Assembly: GCA_017533825.1 (NCBI GenBank)
Contig: JAFWIE010000038.1
Coordinates: forward strand, 1-64,000
DNA length: 64,000 nucleotides
Origin: Atopobiaceae bacterium
Lineage (GTDB): Bacteria > Actinomycetota > Coriobacteriia > Coriobacteriales > Atopobiaceae
Direction of reading: 5' to 3'
Part shown: positions 16,758 through 25,633 of the stretch, one piece after another
How positions within the stretch are numbered: position 1 is the stretch's first letter
Layout: each line of letters begins with the position of its first letter
Made by a program: the position numbers and the translations under genes
The notes under the pieces: model-generated
What the model saw: only the letters and a program-made list of their open reading frames with translations
Told to the model about the DNA's origin: nothing
Databases searched by the model: none

Positions 16758-17465
16758 TTACTCCAACCTTGTATCGAACTCGAAGGAATTCGTGTCGCCA
16801 CGATAGGTGGCGATGGAGTACTCTGCGTGCCTACCGTCGGCGTTTTGGGCAACCGTGTGGAACACGAACACGGGCGAGGCGACTTCGATGCCAAGCGCAG
16901 TCGCGACCTCTCGGTCAGCGAGGGCGACATCGAGCTTTCGATGCGCCCGCACTACGGGTGCGCCCATTGATCGCATCGTGGCATAGAGTGAGGTTGTTCT
17001 GAAGTCGGTCGTCTCGATCCCGGGGTACAGAGCGTGCGGTACGTATGTCTTTACCAGCACGTTTGGCAGCCGGTCGGCATGTCTCACGCGCACGAGGCGC
17101 ATGACCGGGTCACCCTCTCCTAATCCCAGCTGAGTTGCCACATGCGAATCTGCAGGACCGACCGAGCACGCAAGGACATCGGTCAGCGCCACGCGGTTAT
17201 GCGAGCGCATCTCATCGTGGAACGACCGAATACTCGTGGCGAACCCCTGCTCGATCTTGGACTCCAGGACCATCGTTCCCCGATGCTTTCGACGGTCGAC
17301 CAGCCCCTCGGACTCAAGCATCTGCAGAGCATGGCGGATGGTTGGGCGGCTCACCCCAAAGGCCTTCGCCAGCTGCAGCTCGGTAGGCAGGACCGTCCCG
17401 GGCACAAGGGACCCCGATGTGATCTGGCCCAGAAGGTCACGGTAGACGGTCTGATAACGATGCAT
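16758..17465 (-). CDS. GntR-family regulator, HutC/UTRA type
   Basis: A 235-residue repressor-type regulator. The N-terminal winged helix-turn-helix (about residues 1-65) contains LPTELQLAKAFGVSRPTIRHAL and GLVDRRKHRGT, and a UTRA effector domain fills the rest. HutC-type regulators usually bind sugar or amino-sugar phosphates and derepress a nearby operon. ATG 17465 follows AAGGGAGC at good spacing; the frame upstream to 17504 crosses the operator and is rejected. The gene is divergent from deoC-manA-rmlD-like, the likely targets, and a dyad lies in the shared promoter region. Confidence 0.88.
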   Translation of the reverse strand: MHRYQTVYRDLLGQITSGSLVPGTVLPTELQLAKAFGVSRPTIRHALQMLESEGLVDRRKHRGTMVLESKIEQGFATSIRSFHDEMRSHNRVALTDVLACSVGPADSHVATQLGLGEGDPVMRLVRVRHADRLPNVLVKTYVPHALYPGIETTDFRTTSLYATMRSMGAPVVRAHRKLDVALADREVATALGIEVASPVFVFHTVAQNADGRHAEYSIATYRGDTNSFEFDTRLE

Positions 17466-17478
17466 TGGATGCTCCCTT

Positions 17479-17506
17479 ATATGACTTATTGCTTTATATG
17501 TCATAT
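17479..17506. promoter_or_regulatory. candidate GntR operator
   Basis: ATATGAC (17479-17485) and GTCATAT (17500-17506) form a 7-bp inverted repeat with a 14-base AT-rich centre, directly upstream of the regulator and between it and deoC. The symmetry and place fit an autoregulatory operator. Confidence 0.5.
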
Positions 17507-17605
17507 TCTCATCTGAAGTTTAGGCTAGCTGGCGTCGCATGGGCCAAATGGAAGCGATTCTGAGTCATAGTCTTCATAACTGGCAACTCCATGAGAGGAG
17601 CACTC

Positions 17606-18316
17606 ATGAGCGCATGGACCCTTGACGACCTTGCCCGTCTGATCGACCACACCAACCTGCACGCAGACGCCACCGAAGCCGACATGGCAAAGCTCTGCGA
17701 CGAGGCCAAGCACTATCACTTTAGGATGGTCGCCATCAACCAAGTCCAGTCACGCTTCTGCTCGCAGCAGCTGGCTGGCACCGACATCGACACGGGAGCC
17801 GCCATCGCCTTCCCCTTGGGGCAGACCTCCATTGCCGCCAAGGTGTTCGAGACCAGAGACGCCCTGGCCAACGGTGCCAACGAGATTGACTACGTGGTCA
17901 ACGTCACGCGTGTCAAAATGCACGATTGGGACTATGTCGCCGACGAGATGCGCCAGATCGTCGCCGTGTGCAACGAGGCTGGAGTCCCCTCGAAGGTCAT
18001 CTTCGAGAACTGCTACCTTGACGACGACGAGAAGCTCCGTCTGTGCGAGATTGCCCGCGAGATCAAGCCGACGTTCGTGAAAACCTCGACGGGATTTGGA
18101 ACGGGAGGGGCGACCGTAGCCGATGTTGCTCTCATGTTTGACAACGTGGGCGACGAGGTGCAGGTCAAGGCGGCAGGCGGCATTCGAGACGCTGACACGT
18201 TCCTCGCCATGGTCCGTGCTGGCGCCCGTCGCATCGGCTGCTCGGCAAGCATTCCAATCATCGAGGAAATCCGCTCGCGCATGGAGGCCGAGGGCGTGGG
18301 CACGATCGAGATCTAG
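17606..18316 (+). CDS. deoC: deoxyribose-phosphate aldolase
   Basis: A 236-residue class I aldolase that splits 2-deoxyribose 5-phosphate into glyceraldehyde 3-phosphate and acetaldehyde. The Schiff-base lysine is in FVKTSTGFG, with the second conserved lysine in VKAAGGIRD and the DHTNL substrate element near the N-terminus. Length matches the family. ATG 17606 is preceded by AGGAG. The manA gene begins 17 bases after the stop. The combination with manA and a sugar reductase is unusual for nucleoside catabolism; the true substrate could be a related sugar phosphate. Confidence 0.92.
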   Translation: MSAWTLDDLARLIDHTNLHADATEADMAKLCDEAKHYHFRMVAINQVQSRFCSQQLAGTDIDTGAAIAFPLGQTSIAAKVFETRDALANGANEIDYVVNVTRVKMHDWDYVADEMRQIVAVCNEAGVPSKVIFENCYLDDDEKLRLCEIAREIKPTFVKTSTGFGTGGATVADVALMFDNVGDEVQVKAAGGIRDADTFLAMVRAGARRIGCSASIPIIEEIRSRMEAEGVGTIEI

Positions 18317-18332
18317 GACACGGGAGACAGGC

Positions 18333-19271
18333 ATGGGCCCCTTGCTGCTTACCTCGTTCTACCTCTCCCCCATATGGGGAGGGTCGCGCATAGCCCGCAC
18401 GCGCGGCATCGACTGGTCGGACGATGACCGCCATGGCGAGGCGTTTGACGTCTCTGCCCACCCCACCACGATGGGCGTCGTCCGCAACGGGCCATGCGAC
18501 GGCATGACGCTAGCCGATGCTATCGCATCCTACCACCAAGAGATTCTAGGAGACGTTCCTGACGACGCACCTCTGCAGGTTACCTTCATGGACCCTGTCG
18601 AGACCCTTTCGGTCCAAGTGCATCCTAGCGAGGAGTACGCGCAGGCGGCTGAGGGGGACCATGGCAAGGTCGAGGCCTGGTATGTGCTGGATGCCGAGCC
18701 AGATGCGACGCTCATTGCCGGCTGCACGACCAGCGACACCGAGGCGTTGCGCGTAGCCGCAGCAGACGACTCCATCGGCGATCGGTATGGGCAGCGCATC
18801 GAGATGCACGAGGGCGACTTCATCCTCATTCCCCCTGGAACCATGCACGCCCTTGGTGCCGGAATCTTTGCGGTCGAGGTGTCCAGCCTCGGCAACACCA
18901 CCTATCGCATCTGTGACTGGGGACGTGGTCGCGAACTCCATGTGGACAAGGCCTTTGACGTGCTTGATACTGCCAGCAAGCCTGTCGTGACGCATCTCGG
19001 CGCATATGATCCCGGACAAGTTAATCGTGAGCGCTTGGGTGTCAACGCGGGGTTTTTTCGGAGCTACGTCGTCGACACGCGCGACAGCCAAACGTTCACC
19101 TGTGACCATCGCTATGCTGTGCTGACCTGCGTGGAAGGCTTCGCGCGCATCGAAACGGCTGACGGCTGCGTCGACCTCGGGCCGACCGAGTCCTGCCTTA
19201 TCCCCGCATCAGCTGGCTCATACACCATCATCGGTCCCTGCCGCGTACTTCGTTCGGTTCGGTGTCCATAG
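18333..19271 (+). CDS. manA: class I mannose-6-phosphate isomerase
   Basis: A 312-residue zinc-dependent cupin isomerase interconverting mannose 6-phosphate and fructose 6-phosphate. Visible zinc and active-site elements are VQVHPSEEYA, GKVEAWYVLD, IPPGTMHALG and SLGNTTYRICDWGR, in the order of the short (ManA-like, about 310-320 residue) branch. ATG 18333 follows GGGAG. It lies between deoC and the SDR gene on one strand with short gaps, so an operon under the divergent GntR regulator is likely. Confidence 0.93.
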   Translation: MGPLLLTSFYLSPIWGGSRIARTRGIDWSDDDRHGEAFDVSAHPTTMGVVRNGPCDGMTLADAIASYHQEILGDVPDDAPLQVTFMDPVETLSVQVHPSEEYAQAAEGDHGKVEAWYVLDAEPDATLIAGCTTSDTEALRVAAADDSIGDRYGQRIEMHEGDFILIPPGTMHALGAGIFAVEVSSLGNTTYRICDWGRGRELHVDKAFDVLDTASKPVVTHLGAYDPGQVNRERLGVNAGFFRSYVVDTRDSQTFTCDHRYAVLTCVEGFARIETADGCVDLGPTESCLIPASAGSYTIIGPCRVLRSVRCP

Positions 19272-19340
19272 GGCTGACGCCTGTACACGAAAGGGATATC
19301 CCCACGGACTGCATCCGCCCAACAACCATGAGGAGGTCGC

Positions 19341-20204
19341 ATGCAACGCATCGCAATAACGGGAGCAACAGGTTACTTGGCAAGTCTCGTACAGCTCTAC
19401 AACCGTGACCGCTACGAGTTTGTGCCCGTCAGTCGCAGAGACGTCAACTACACCCGTCCCGACGAGGTCGAGAGATTCTTCCTCGACCTTGACTTTGACC
19501 TGCTGTTTCACACCGCAGCCAACGCAGCGACCGCCGACTGTGAAAACGATCCCGCGGGAACTGGGCTCGTCAATCGTGACTCAGCCATAGCAGTCGCACG
19601 CGCTTGTGCGGCCAAGGGCAAGCGCATGATGTTCATCTCGACCGAGCAGGTCTTCAACGGACTCTCGGTACCCGGTCCCTTTGACGAGCATGTCGAACCC
19701 TGCTGCGTCACGAAGTACGGCTTGCACAAGGCAGACGTTGACGCCTGGATGGCACGCGAGATGGACGACTATGTGACCATTCGCCTCTCCTGGATGTTTG
19801 GTATGGCACTTCCCCACGTCAAACCATCGCCTGGCATCGTGGGCAACGTGCTTAAGGCGCTGCGTACGCATACGCCTACCAAGTTCACCGCAAACGAGCG
19901 TCGGTGCATGACCTACGCGCAGCGCCTTGCCGACCAGTTTGCCTCCCTGTGTGAGCTACCAAGCGGTCTCTATCACTTTGCCAGCGCAAACGATCTCACG
20001 ACCTACGAGAGCGCCTGTCTGGTCGCACATAAGCTCGGCGCCTCGAACACCGAAGTTGAGCAACTGATCCTTCCCGACCGCGAGCGCTATGCCGAGCGTT
20101 TCCGCGATTATCGCCTTGATGCGAGCAAGGCACGCCAAGCGGGCATCGAACTTGGCACTTTTGAGGAGGACGTTGACCTCTGCTTGCGTGACTTTGGCTG
20201 GTAA
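19341..20204 (+). CDS. RmlD-like NAD(P)-dependent sugar reductase (extended SDR)
   Basis: A 287-residue extended short-chain dehydrogenase. It has an N-terminal Rossmann glycine motif (GATGYLA), the LLFHTAANA strand, ISTEQVFNG and the catalytic YGLHK (Y-x3-K), all as in dTDP-4-dehydrorhamnose reductases. No other rhamnose genes are nearby, so the family name does not fix the substrate. The ribosome site AGGAGG is excellent. It is the last gene of the deoC-manA group. An IS remnant follows. Confidence 0.82.
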   Translation: MQRIAITGATGYLASLVQLYNRDRYEFVPVSRRDVNYTRPDEVERFFLDLDFDLLFHTAANAATADCENDPAGTGLVNRDSAIAVARACAAKGKRMMFISTEQVFNGLSVPGPFDEHVEPCCVTKYGLHKADVDAWMAREMDDYVTIRLSWMFGMALPHVKPSPGIVGNVLKALRTHTPTKFTANERRCMTYAQRLADQFASLCELPSGLYHFASANDLTTYESACLVAHKLGASNTEVEQLILPDRERYAERFRDYRLDASKARQAGIELGTFEEDVDLCLRDFGW

Positions 20205-20376
20205 AACACGAATAGACGAGGGGTTCGTGGACGATGTTGGACCTATGCACGCTTTTTCACGAAACCATCGAGTATCGGACTCGCGCCACCCACCCACCAT
20301 TCTATGGGAACATCGAAGGCCTTGCGCTCTCTGCGACGGCATCGAGCCCCCACTGGAACTTGTTTCCATTATCGGT
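20205..20376. other. gene-free stretch before the IS remnant
   Basis: Together with the IS remnant this makes a 317-base gap between the SDR gene and galT. On the minus strand a stop-free stretch (about 20243-20367) reads PIEWWVGGASPILDGF near its end, which looks protein-like but has no start and a stop on each side. I would not call a gene here. Confidence 0.35.
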
Positions 20377-20496
20377 GCAGGTAGATTAGGTAGTCGGGCA
20401 ATGTGCGAGGCAGTGAGGCGGCATCCCGGAGCACGAGAACGGGTGCGCCCCTCGCGGAACCCACCCGTTCTACTCAGGGGCTTTTGATACAGCCCC
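20377..20496. mobile_element. solo 120-bp right end of the IS1182-type element
   Basis: The 120 bases match 16613-16732 with two substitutions, in the same orientation, and end in the same 23-bp terminal repeat. No transposase or left end accompanies it. It is either a deletion scar of a second copy or an internally deleted derivative. It ends 25 bases from the galT stop codon, so its hairpin-like end may serve as the galT terminator. Confidence 0.85.
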
Positions 20497-20521
20497 CAAC
20501 CATCCAACGGGGGGTTATACC

Positions 20522-21940
20522 TCACAGCGTGGCGATAAAGGCCGCGAGCGCCATGCGCCCGGCATCATCCCACTTGAAGACGCCTGCGTCCTCGAGCACC
20601 GCGCCAAACACGCAGCCGATTTCCTCGCGCGTGAGCCGCCCGGCATCCAGCTCGACCTCCAAGCGCGGAGGCAAGATAGCCAAGCCCATAACCTCAATGA
20701 GGCCGATGTTCTCCTTCTTGACGTGCCACTTGTCCTCGTGAGGATGGAAGACACCCAGCGGATGCTCCTCAGTAGTGACGTTGCAGCGCAACGCGAGATC
20801 GAACTCGTACGCCTCGCCACGACGACGGCAGATGGGCGTAATCGTGTTGTGACGCGTTCCATCCGGCTCATGAGAGACGACGCCGACCTCGGGCGCATCC
20901 CAATCGCGCCACACATCGAGCACGTGAGTCACCGCGTCAAGCAACTCCGCACGATTGGTGCTCCTCAGTCGCAACACCGTGAGCGGCCATCGTAGCACAC
21001 AGCCTTCCACCTGCGGAAACGCCACCATTTGGAACTGGTCGAGCTCCTCGGCCCGCTCCATCGGGAAGACATGCCTCCCTCCTTGGAAGTGGTCGTGCGA
21101 GAGGATGGACCCGCCCACGATGGGCAGGTCAGCGTTCGAGCCAATGAAGTAATGCGGGAACAGCTCAACGAAGTCGAGCAGGCAGCCGAGCGCGCTGCGG
21201 TCCACATGCATGGGACGATGCTCCGCGCTCATGGCGATGCAGTGCTCATTGAAGTACGCATACGGACTGTACTGGAAGCCCCAACGCTCGCCCCCTAACT
21301 CGATGGGTACTATGCGCAGGTTCTGTCGCGCGGGATGCGTGCCATGGACGTCCGCCGCCGCACGCCCGGAGTACCCCTCATTCTCCACGCACAGCGCACA
21401 TGCCGGATATGCCTCACCCGTCGGAGCAGTGCCAGCAGCGGCGATGTCGCGTGGGTCCTTCTCGGGCTTTGACTTGTTGATCGTAATCTCCAGGTCCCCC
21501 CAGCGCGTGGGCGCATCCCAGGCAATGTTCTTCGCAATCGCCGACTCGCGCACGTAGTCCACGTCACAGCACAACCGATAGAACCAGTCGGTCGCACTCT
21601 CGGGACCTCTTGCGGCACGCAACGCATCGAAGCGCGTCGCTATCTCCGATGGGCGAGGCATGATGGCACCCATCACGCGCATCATGAGCCGGTCTCGACC
21701 CGTTGCTGAGTCCTCCGCCATGCCGGCGAGCACGCCAACCTCGGCAAGCTGGCCGAGGTCCGCCTCGAAGTCATAGCCATCCGACAGTTCGACCGGTACA
21801 GGCTGAGGTCCCGTCAAGCCGACACATTCCAGCACGCGGTTGTACGCCCAAGCACAGTCAACCCGATCGATGATCCGTCGCTCCAACGCATAGGCAACAA
21901 GCCGCGCCGCGGCATACAACGTCTCGCTTCTTACAGCCAT
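20522..21940 (-). CDS. galT: UDP-glucose-hexose-1-phosphate uridylyltransferase, class II
   Basis: A 472-residue Leloir-pathway enzyme moving UMP from UDP-glucose to galactose 1-phosphate. The nucleophile motif reads LSHDHFQGGRH (H-x-H-x-Q) and length and N-terminal helical part match the Gram-positive class II enzymes rather than the short class I. KPEKDPRDIA and PYAYFNEHCI are further family markers. Its ATG overlaps the last 10 bases of galK, so the two are translationally coupled. Confidence 0.96.
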   Translation of the reverse strand: MAVRSETLYAAARLVAYALERRIIDRVDCAWAYNRVLECVGLTGPQPVPVELSDGYDFEADLGQLAEVGVLAGMAEDSATGRDRLMMRVMGAIMPRPSEIATRFDALRAARGPESATDWFYRLCCDVDYVRESAIAKNIAWDAPTRWGDLEITINKSKPEKDPRDIAAAGTAPTGEAYPACALCVENEGYSGRAAADVHGTHPARQNLRIVPIELGGERWGFQYSPYAYFNEHCIAMSAEHRPMHVDRSALGCLLDFVELFPHYFIGSNADLPIVGGSILSHDHFQGGRHVFPMERAEELDQFQMVAFPQVEGCVLRWPLTVLRLRSTNRAELLDAVTHVLDVWRDWDAPEVGVVSHEPDGTRHNTITPICRRRGEAYEFDLALRCNVTTEEHPLGVFHPHEDKWHVKKENIGLIEVMGLAILPPRLEVELDAGRLTREEIGCVFGAVLEDAGVFKWDDAGRMALAAFIATL

Positions 21941-23115
21941 GAGAAGCGCGCCCCCTCATGGTCAACCCCATACACACCGCAGGCACCCTCGCCAAAGACG
22001 GCATCCATGCCCGCGGAGAAGTCCTCAACCATCTCGAGCGGCACGAAGGCCTGGATGGTGCCCCCGAAGCCTCCGCCGTGAACGCGCACGGCCCCTTGTC
22101 CGGAGAGCAGGCTCTCGGCCAGCGCTATGGCGAGCATCGAGGGCTGGTCAGCCGACCCTCCCACACTCACGTTCTGCAGGTACATGGCCGAACTGGTACC
22201 GCTGAGCCTTGTGAGGCACAAGAATTCCTGCACGTCACCCGCACACAAGGCCTCCGCCCTCTGTGCGACCAGACGCTCTTCTTGGAAGTAATGCAACGCG
22301 CGCAGGATGGCCCGATCCCCGAGCTTCTCGCGCAGGACCGGAATCGCGCCGATCACATCGTACGCGTTCACCTGGCTCAGCACCTCGGCACCAAGTTCGC
22401 GCGCAACGGCCTGCATCTCGAAGGGAACCGCCGCGTAGTCATCGGTGTTTGCCGAATGGTCCGCTCCGACGGCCACGATGCAGACCGCATAGCCTGCTTT
22501 GGCGAAGTCAAAGTCGATACTCTGCGCCGCGAGAATGCCTGGCTTCGAGAAGTCCATGTGCTGGATGCCGCCAAGCGCCACCGCAGCTTGATCCATCAAT
22601 CCACACGGCTTGCCAAACCACTCGCGCTCACAACGCTGCGACATCATGGCCAGCTCATCCGCTTTGAGCGCACCATCTGCCCAGAGCGCGTTCATCGCCT
22701 GCGCAAGCGTCAACTCAAAGGCGGCGGAACTCGAGAGGCCCGAACCATCGAGCACGTCGCTCGCGCATGCCATGTCGAAGCCGGCGGGCGAGAAGCCCTT
22801 CTCTGCAAAGAGTGCCGCCATGCCACGAACCAATGACGTCGTGGTCGTGCGCTCCTCTTTGCGTGGGGCAAGCTCGTCCAGAGCGACCTCGGTCTCCCCG
22901 AATCCCAGCGACAGGAGGCGAATGGCGGACTCTCCATTGGGGCAAGCCATCGCATGCACCGCTCGGTCAACCGCGGCCGCAATCACGTGACCCCCTTCGT
23001 GGTCGGTATGGTTGCCGGCTATCTCCGTGCGTCCCGGCGACACCACCAAGAGCTTTGGCTCCTTGCCGAACCGCTCAAAAAACGTCCTCTGCAGCTCCTC
23101 CTGCGAAACGCTCAT
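21931..23115 (-). CDS. galK: galactokinase
   Basis: A 394-residue GHMP kinase phosphorylating galactose at C1. Motif 1 is GRTEIAGNHTDHEGG, motif 2 LDGSGLSSSAAFE and motif 3 VHGGGFGGT. ATG 23115 is preceded by GGAAGGA; the frame upstream lacks family sequence. First gene of the galKT operon. No galE or transporter is present in the window. Confidence 0.96.
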   Translation of the reverse strand: MSVSQEELQRTFFERFGKEPKLLVVSPGRTEIAGNHTDHEGGHVIAAAVDRAVHAMACPNGESAIRLLSLGFGETEVALDELAPRKEERTTTTSLVRGMAALFAEKGFSPAGFDMACASDVLDGSGLSSSAAFELTLAQAMNALWADGALKADELAMMSQRCEREWFGKPCGLMDQAAVALGGIQHMDFSKPGILAAQSIDFDFAKAGYAVCIVAVGADHSANTDDYAAVPFEMQAVARELGAEVLSQVNAYDVIGAIPVLREKLGDRAILRALHYFQEERLVAQRAEALCAGDVQEFLCLTRLSGTSSAMYLQNVSVGGSADQPSMLAIALAESLLSGQGAVRVHGGGFGGTIQAFVPLEMVEDFSAGMDAVFGEGACGVYGVDHEGARFSWL

Positions 23116-23392
23116 CGCGCATCCTTCCCACAGGGCACCGTCAACCGTGCCGGCTTCATTGCGGACTTTCAATGTAGCACCCTGCCCCAGACCTTCCACG
23201 CAGGGCATCCGTGACATATCACGATTCACACTGCCTATGGCATGGGGGCTCATGACACTTGTTCAAGTAGACAAGTTGCTAAACAAGCAAGTGAATAAGC
23301 TACAGCTCTGGGATGCGTCCGCCTATGCTACGAGCCACTGGACGCCGTCTTCTTCTCGCACACGCCGATGCCCTCGCACACACGCCGACAAA
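23116..23392. other. intergenic region between galK and tRNA-Leu
   Basis: About 280 bases without a gene. Around 23258-23292 there are interleaved short arms (ACTTGTT, CAAGTAGACAAGT, AACAAG) upstream of galK, which could be an operator or promoter structure. I see no clear -35/-10 pair. Confidence 0.35.
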
Positions 23393-23422
23393 CAAAAAAG
23401 CGACCCGCACATGCAAGTCGCT
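23393..23422 (-). terminator. terminator of tRNA-Leu
   Basis: On the minus strand AGCGAC and GTCGCT form a short stem followed by a run of seven T, 11 bases beyond the CCA end. Confidence 0.7.
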
Positions 23423-23432
23423 CAGAATTCTA

Positions 23433-23519
23433 TGGTGCGGGCGAAAGGACTTGAACCTTCACGGGGTTGCCCCCATACGGACCTGAACCGTACGCGTCTG
23501 CCAATTCCGCCACGCCCGC
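23433..23519 (-). tRNA. tRNA-Leu (anticodon CAG)
   Basis: An 87-nt class II tRNA. The acceptor stem GCGGGCG pairs with CGCCCGC, and CCA is encoded. The anticodon loop TTCAGGT gives CAG, reading CUG. A long variable arm typical of leucine tRNAs (TGGGGGCAACCCC) is present, and the T-loop reads TTCAAGT. Confidence 0.97.
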
Positions 23520-23590
23520 GCGTGATTTATGAGACTACCACAACCGTCTGGCCGTGTCCAGAACTTTTTTGCGCCGCCGAGGACCACTAT

Positions 23591-23645
23591 TCGCCGAGGG
23601 CAACCCCCTGCCGCGGGCCACCACTCGCCGAGGGCGACCCCCTGC
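23591..23645. repeat. two direct repeats with 34-base period upstream of the kinase operon
   Basis: The 21 bases at 23591-23611 recur at 23625-23645 with one change; both contain CGCCGAGGGC and ACCCCCTGC. They lie about 140 bases before the kinase start and could be a tandem regulatory site or a slippage duplication. Confidence 0.55.
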
Positions 23646-23784
23646 AGCGCCAGCGCCTCGATTATCGGCTAGGATTGGCGCTCGTGTGGAGTTGGTGGGC
23701 GTGGCGGGCGCGTGCGCAGGTATATGCGATGCGTTACAATGTTGACCGCCCGACAAACACAGCTCAAACGATCAAGGACTCGTC

Positions 23785-25632
23785 GTGCAACGAACTCAGG
23801 TTATGCCTCGCCCCGCATCGCCCTCGGGCAACGGGCCCCAGAACAAGCAGCGCACTTCCCTCGCAGGCACTCAGGCCAACGCACCACAAGGGGTTCGCCC
23901 CCGTCAGGGCGCCCATGCCGCGAACGCCCAAGTGCTTCTCGGACGGTATCGCGTCCTCGAGGTCAACTCACAGGGCGGCTTCGGCACGGTCAACGTATGC
24001 TGGGACGCTCGCCTGCAACGCCGCGTGGCAATTAAGCAGATGCCCCTGCGCTTTGGCGAGAATTCCCCCCGCGAGGCGTCCACCCTGAACGAGGCCCTTG
24101 CGGAGGCACGCACCTCGTCCATGCTCTCGCACCCCAATATCGTGACGATGTTTGACTTCGAGCGAGACGACAACTACTCCTACCTCGTGATGGAATACGT
24201 GGACGGTCTCAACCTGGCCGACTTCCTCGCACGCGTCGAGGATGGCGTCCTCACGTTTGACGAGTGCGCCCACCTCGTCGACTCGGTCGCGTCGGCGCTT
24301 GCCTTTGCGCACGAGAACGGCGTGCTGCACCTCGACATCAAGCCTGCCAACATCATGGTCGATCGCACTGGTACCGTGAAGCTCGCGGACTTCGGAATGG
24401 CTTCGCTCGCCTCTGCCGCAGGGTACGGTGGTGCGCGCGGCGGGACCGTCGGCTACATGCCTCCCGAGCAGATTGCCGGCGACATGGTGGACGAGAGAAC
24501 CGACATCTTTGCGCTCTCCGTCGTCGTGTGGCAGGCGCTCACAGGCATATGTCCCTTCGCCGCGCAAACCGCAGAACAGTCACTCGAACTCATAGAGCGG
24601 GGACCCAGCACGCCCCTCTCGCACATGGAGCCAGAGCTTGCCGGACGCGTCGAAGACACTCTCCTACGTGCGCTTGAGCCCAACCCCATGAACCGCACGG
24701 CCTCAGTCGAGCGTTTCGCCCGTGACTTGGTTCCTGCCCTCGGGAATCCCCAAGAAGGCGCGGCATCGCTGCACGACCTTCTCAACCAGGCCGAGCCAGA
24801 CGAGGAGCCCGACATCGAACAAGACTGGGACCGTTTGCACGTGCCACTCACTGCGCGCGTCCCCTGGCTTCCGCAGCTCTCTTCGCGTGCCTTGGCCGCA
24901 GCCTCTGCGGCATGGTTCGCCTACCAGCTCGTCCCCTACATCGTGCCCGGATCGCCCAAGGCACTCGCCGCCGGCGTTGCCATCGCCGCCATCGCAGGCG
25001 CCGCTTGGCCTCCCTTGGCAGGAGCCAGCGCCATCGCCTTGGTCGTCGCGGCGCTCGTCGCACAACCATCCGCCCTCGGAATTTCCCTCGCCCTCATCGT
25101 CGGATCGATGGGCGTCGCCTGGTGGATCGCCGCGGGAAGGCGCTCGTACCTGAGTGGACCCGCGCTTCTCGCCCCAAGTTGTCTGCCCTCGCCCGTCTCG
25201 AGCGTGCCTCTCAGTGCCTTTGCCCTGGGACCTGCGGCCTCCTTCTTCACCGCCGCCGGCGGCTTCTTGTTCTACTTGCTGGTAACCCTCTCCACGCACG
25301 CCGTCTTCTATGCGGAAGAGCTCGCGCCCCTGCTGCGCGACGTCGCCCTCGAGCCGCGGACGTGGGTCATGGCTGCAGCATGCGGCACCTCCGCCCTCGT
25401 CGGCTCGCTGATCTCGCGTGACCGCAGCTCCTCCCGCATGATGCTCGGCCAGTTGGTCGCCTGTCTGCTTCTGGTCGCCACATACGCGTTGGCATCCCAC
25501 ATGGAGAATGGCAACATTGCAACCGCTTTGGGCATTCCAGCTCTTGTCGTTGCGCTAAGCTTAGGAGCTACCCTGTGCATTGTTTGTGCCTTGATGGGCG
25601 ATGACGGACAGTATCAGAAGGGCGATGAGTAG
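23785..25632 (+). CDS. membrane Ser/Thr protein kinase (PknA-like position)
   Basis: A 615-residue Hanks-type kinase. The catalytic domain (about 52-318) has the glycine loop NSQGGFGTVN, the lysine in VAIKQ (K84), DFG at 202-204 and the MPPEQ P+1 region. The catalytic loop reads HLDIKPAN, so the usual HRD arginine is replaced by leucine (non-RD kinase). The last 245 residues hold about eight to ten hydrophobic segments, much more than the single helix of PknA/PknB; no extracellular sensor is obvious. GTG 23785 follows AAGGA. It leads the operon with FHA, phosphatase and wall genes. Confidence 0.9.
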   Translation: MQRTQVMPRPASPSGNGPQNKQRTSLAGTQANAPQGVRPRQGAHAANAQVLLGRYRVLEVNSQGGFGTVNVCWDARLQRRVAIKQMPLRFGENSPREASTLNEALAEARTSSMLSHPNIVTMFDFERDDNYSYLVMEYVDGLNLADFLARVEDGVLTFDECAHLVDSVASALAFAHENGVLHLDIKPANIMVDRTGTVKLADFGMASLASAAGYGGARGGTVGYMPPEQIAGDMVDERTDIFALSVVVWQALTGICPFAAQTAEQSLELIERGPSTPLSHMEPELAGRVEDTLLRALEPNPMNRTASVERFARDLVPALGNPQEGAASLHDLLNQAEPDEEPDIEQDWDRLHVPLTARVPWLPQLSSRALAAASAAWFAYQLVPYIVPGSPKALAAGVAIAAIAGAAWPPLAGASAIALVVAALVAQPSALGISLALIVGSMGVAWWIAAGRRSYLSGPALLAPSCLPSPVSSVPLSAFALGPAASFFTAAGGFLFYLLVTLSTHAVFYAEELAPLLRDVALEPRTWVMAAACGTSALVGSLISRDRSSSRMMLGQLVACLLLVATYALASHMENGNIATALGIPALVVALSLGATLCIVCALMGDDGQYQKGDE

Positions 25633-25633
25633 C

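Noticed and set aside
20243..20367. Protein-like 41-codon minus-strand stretch between the SDR gene and the IS remnant
   Set aside because: No start codon, stops on both sides and no family match I could name; it could be a fossil but the evidence is too thin.
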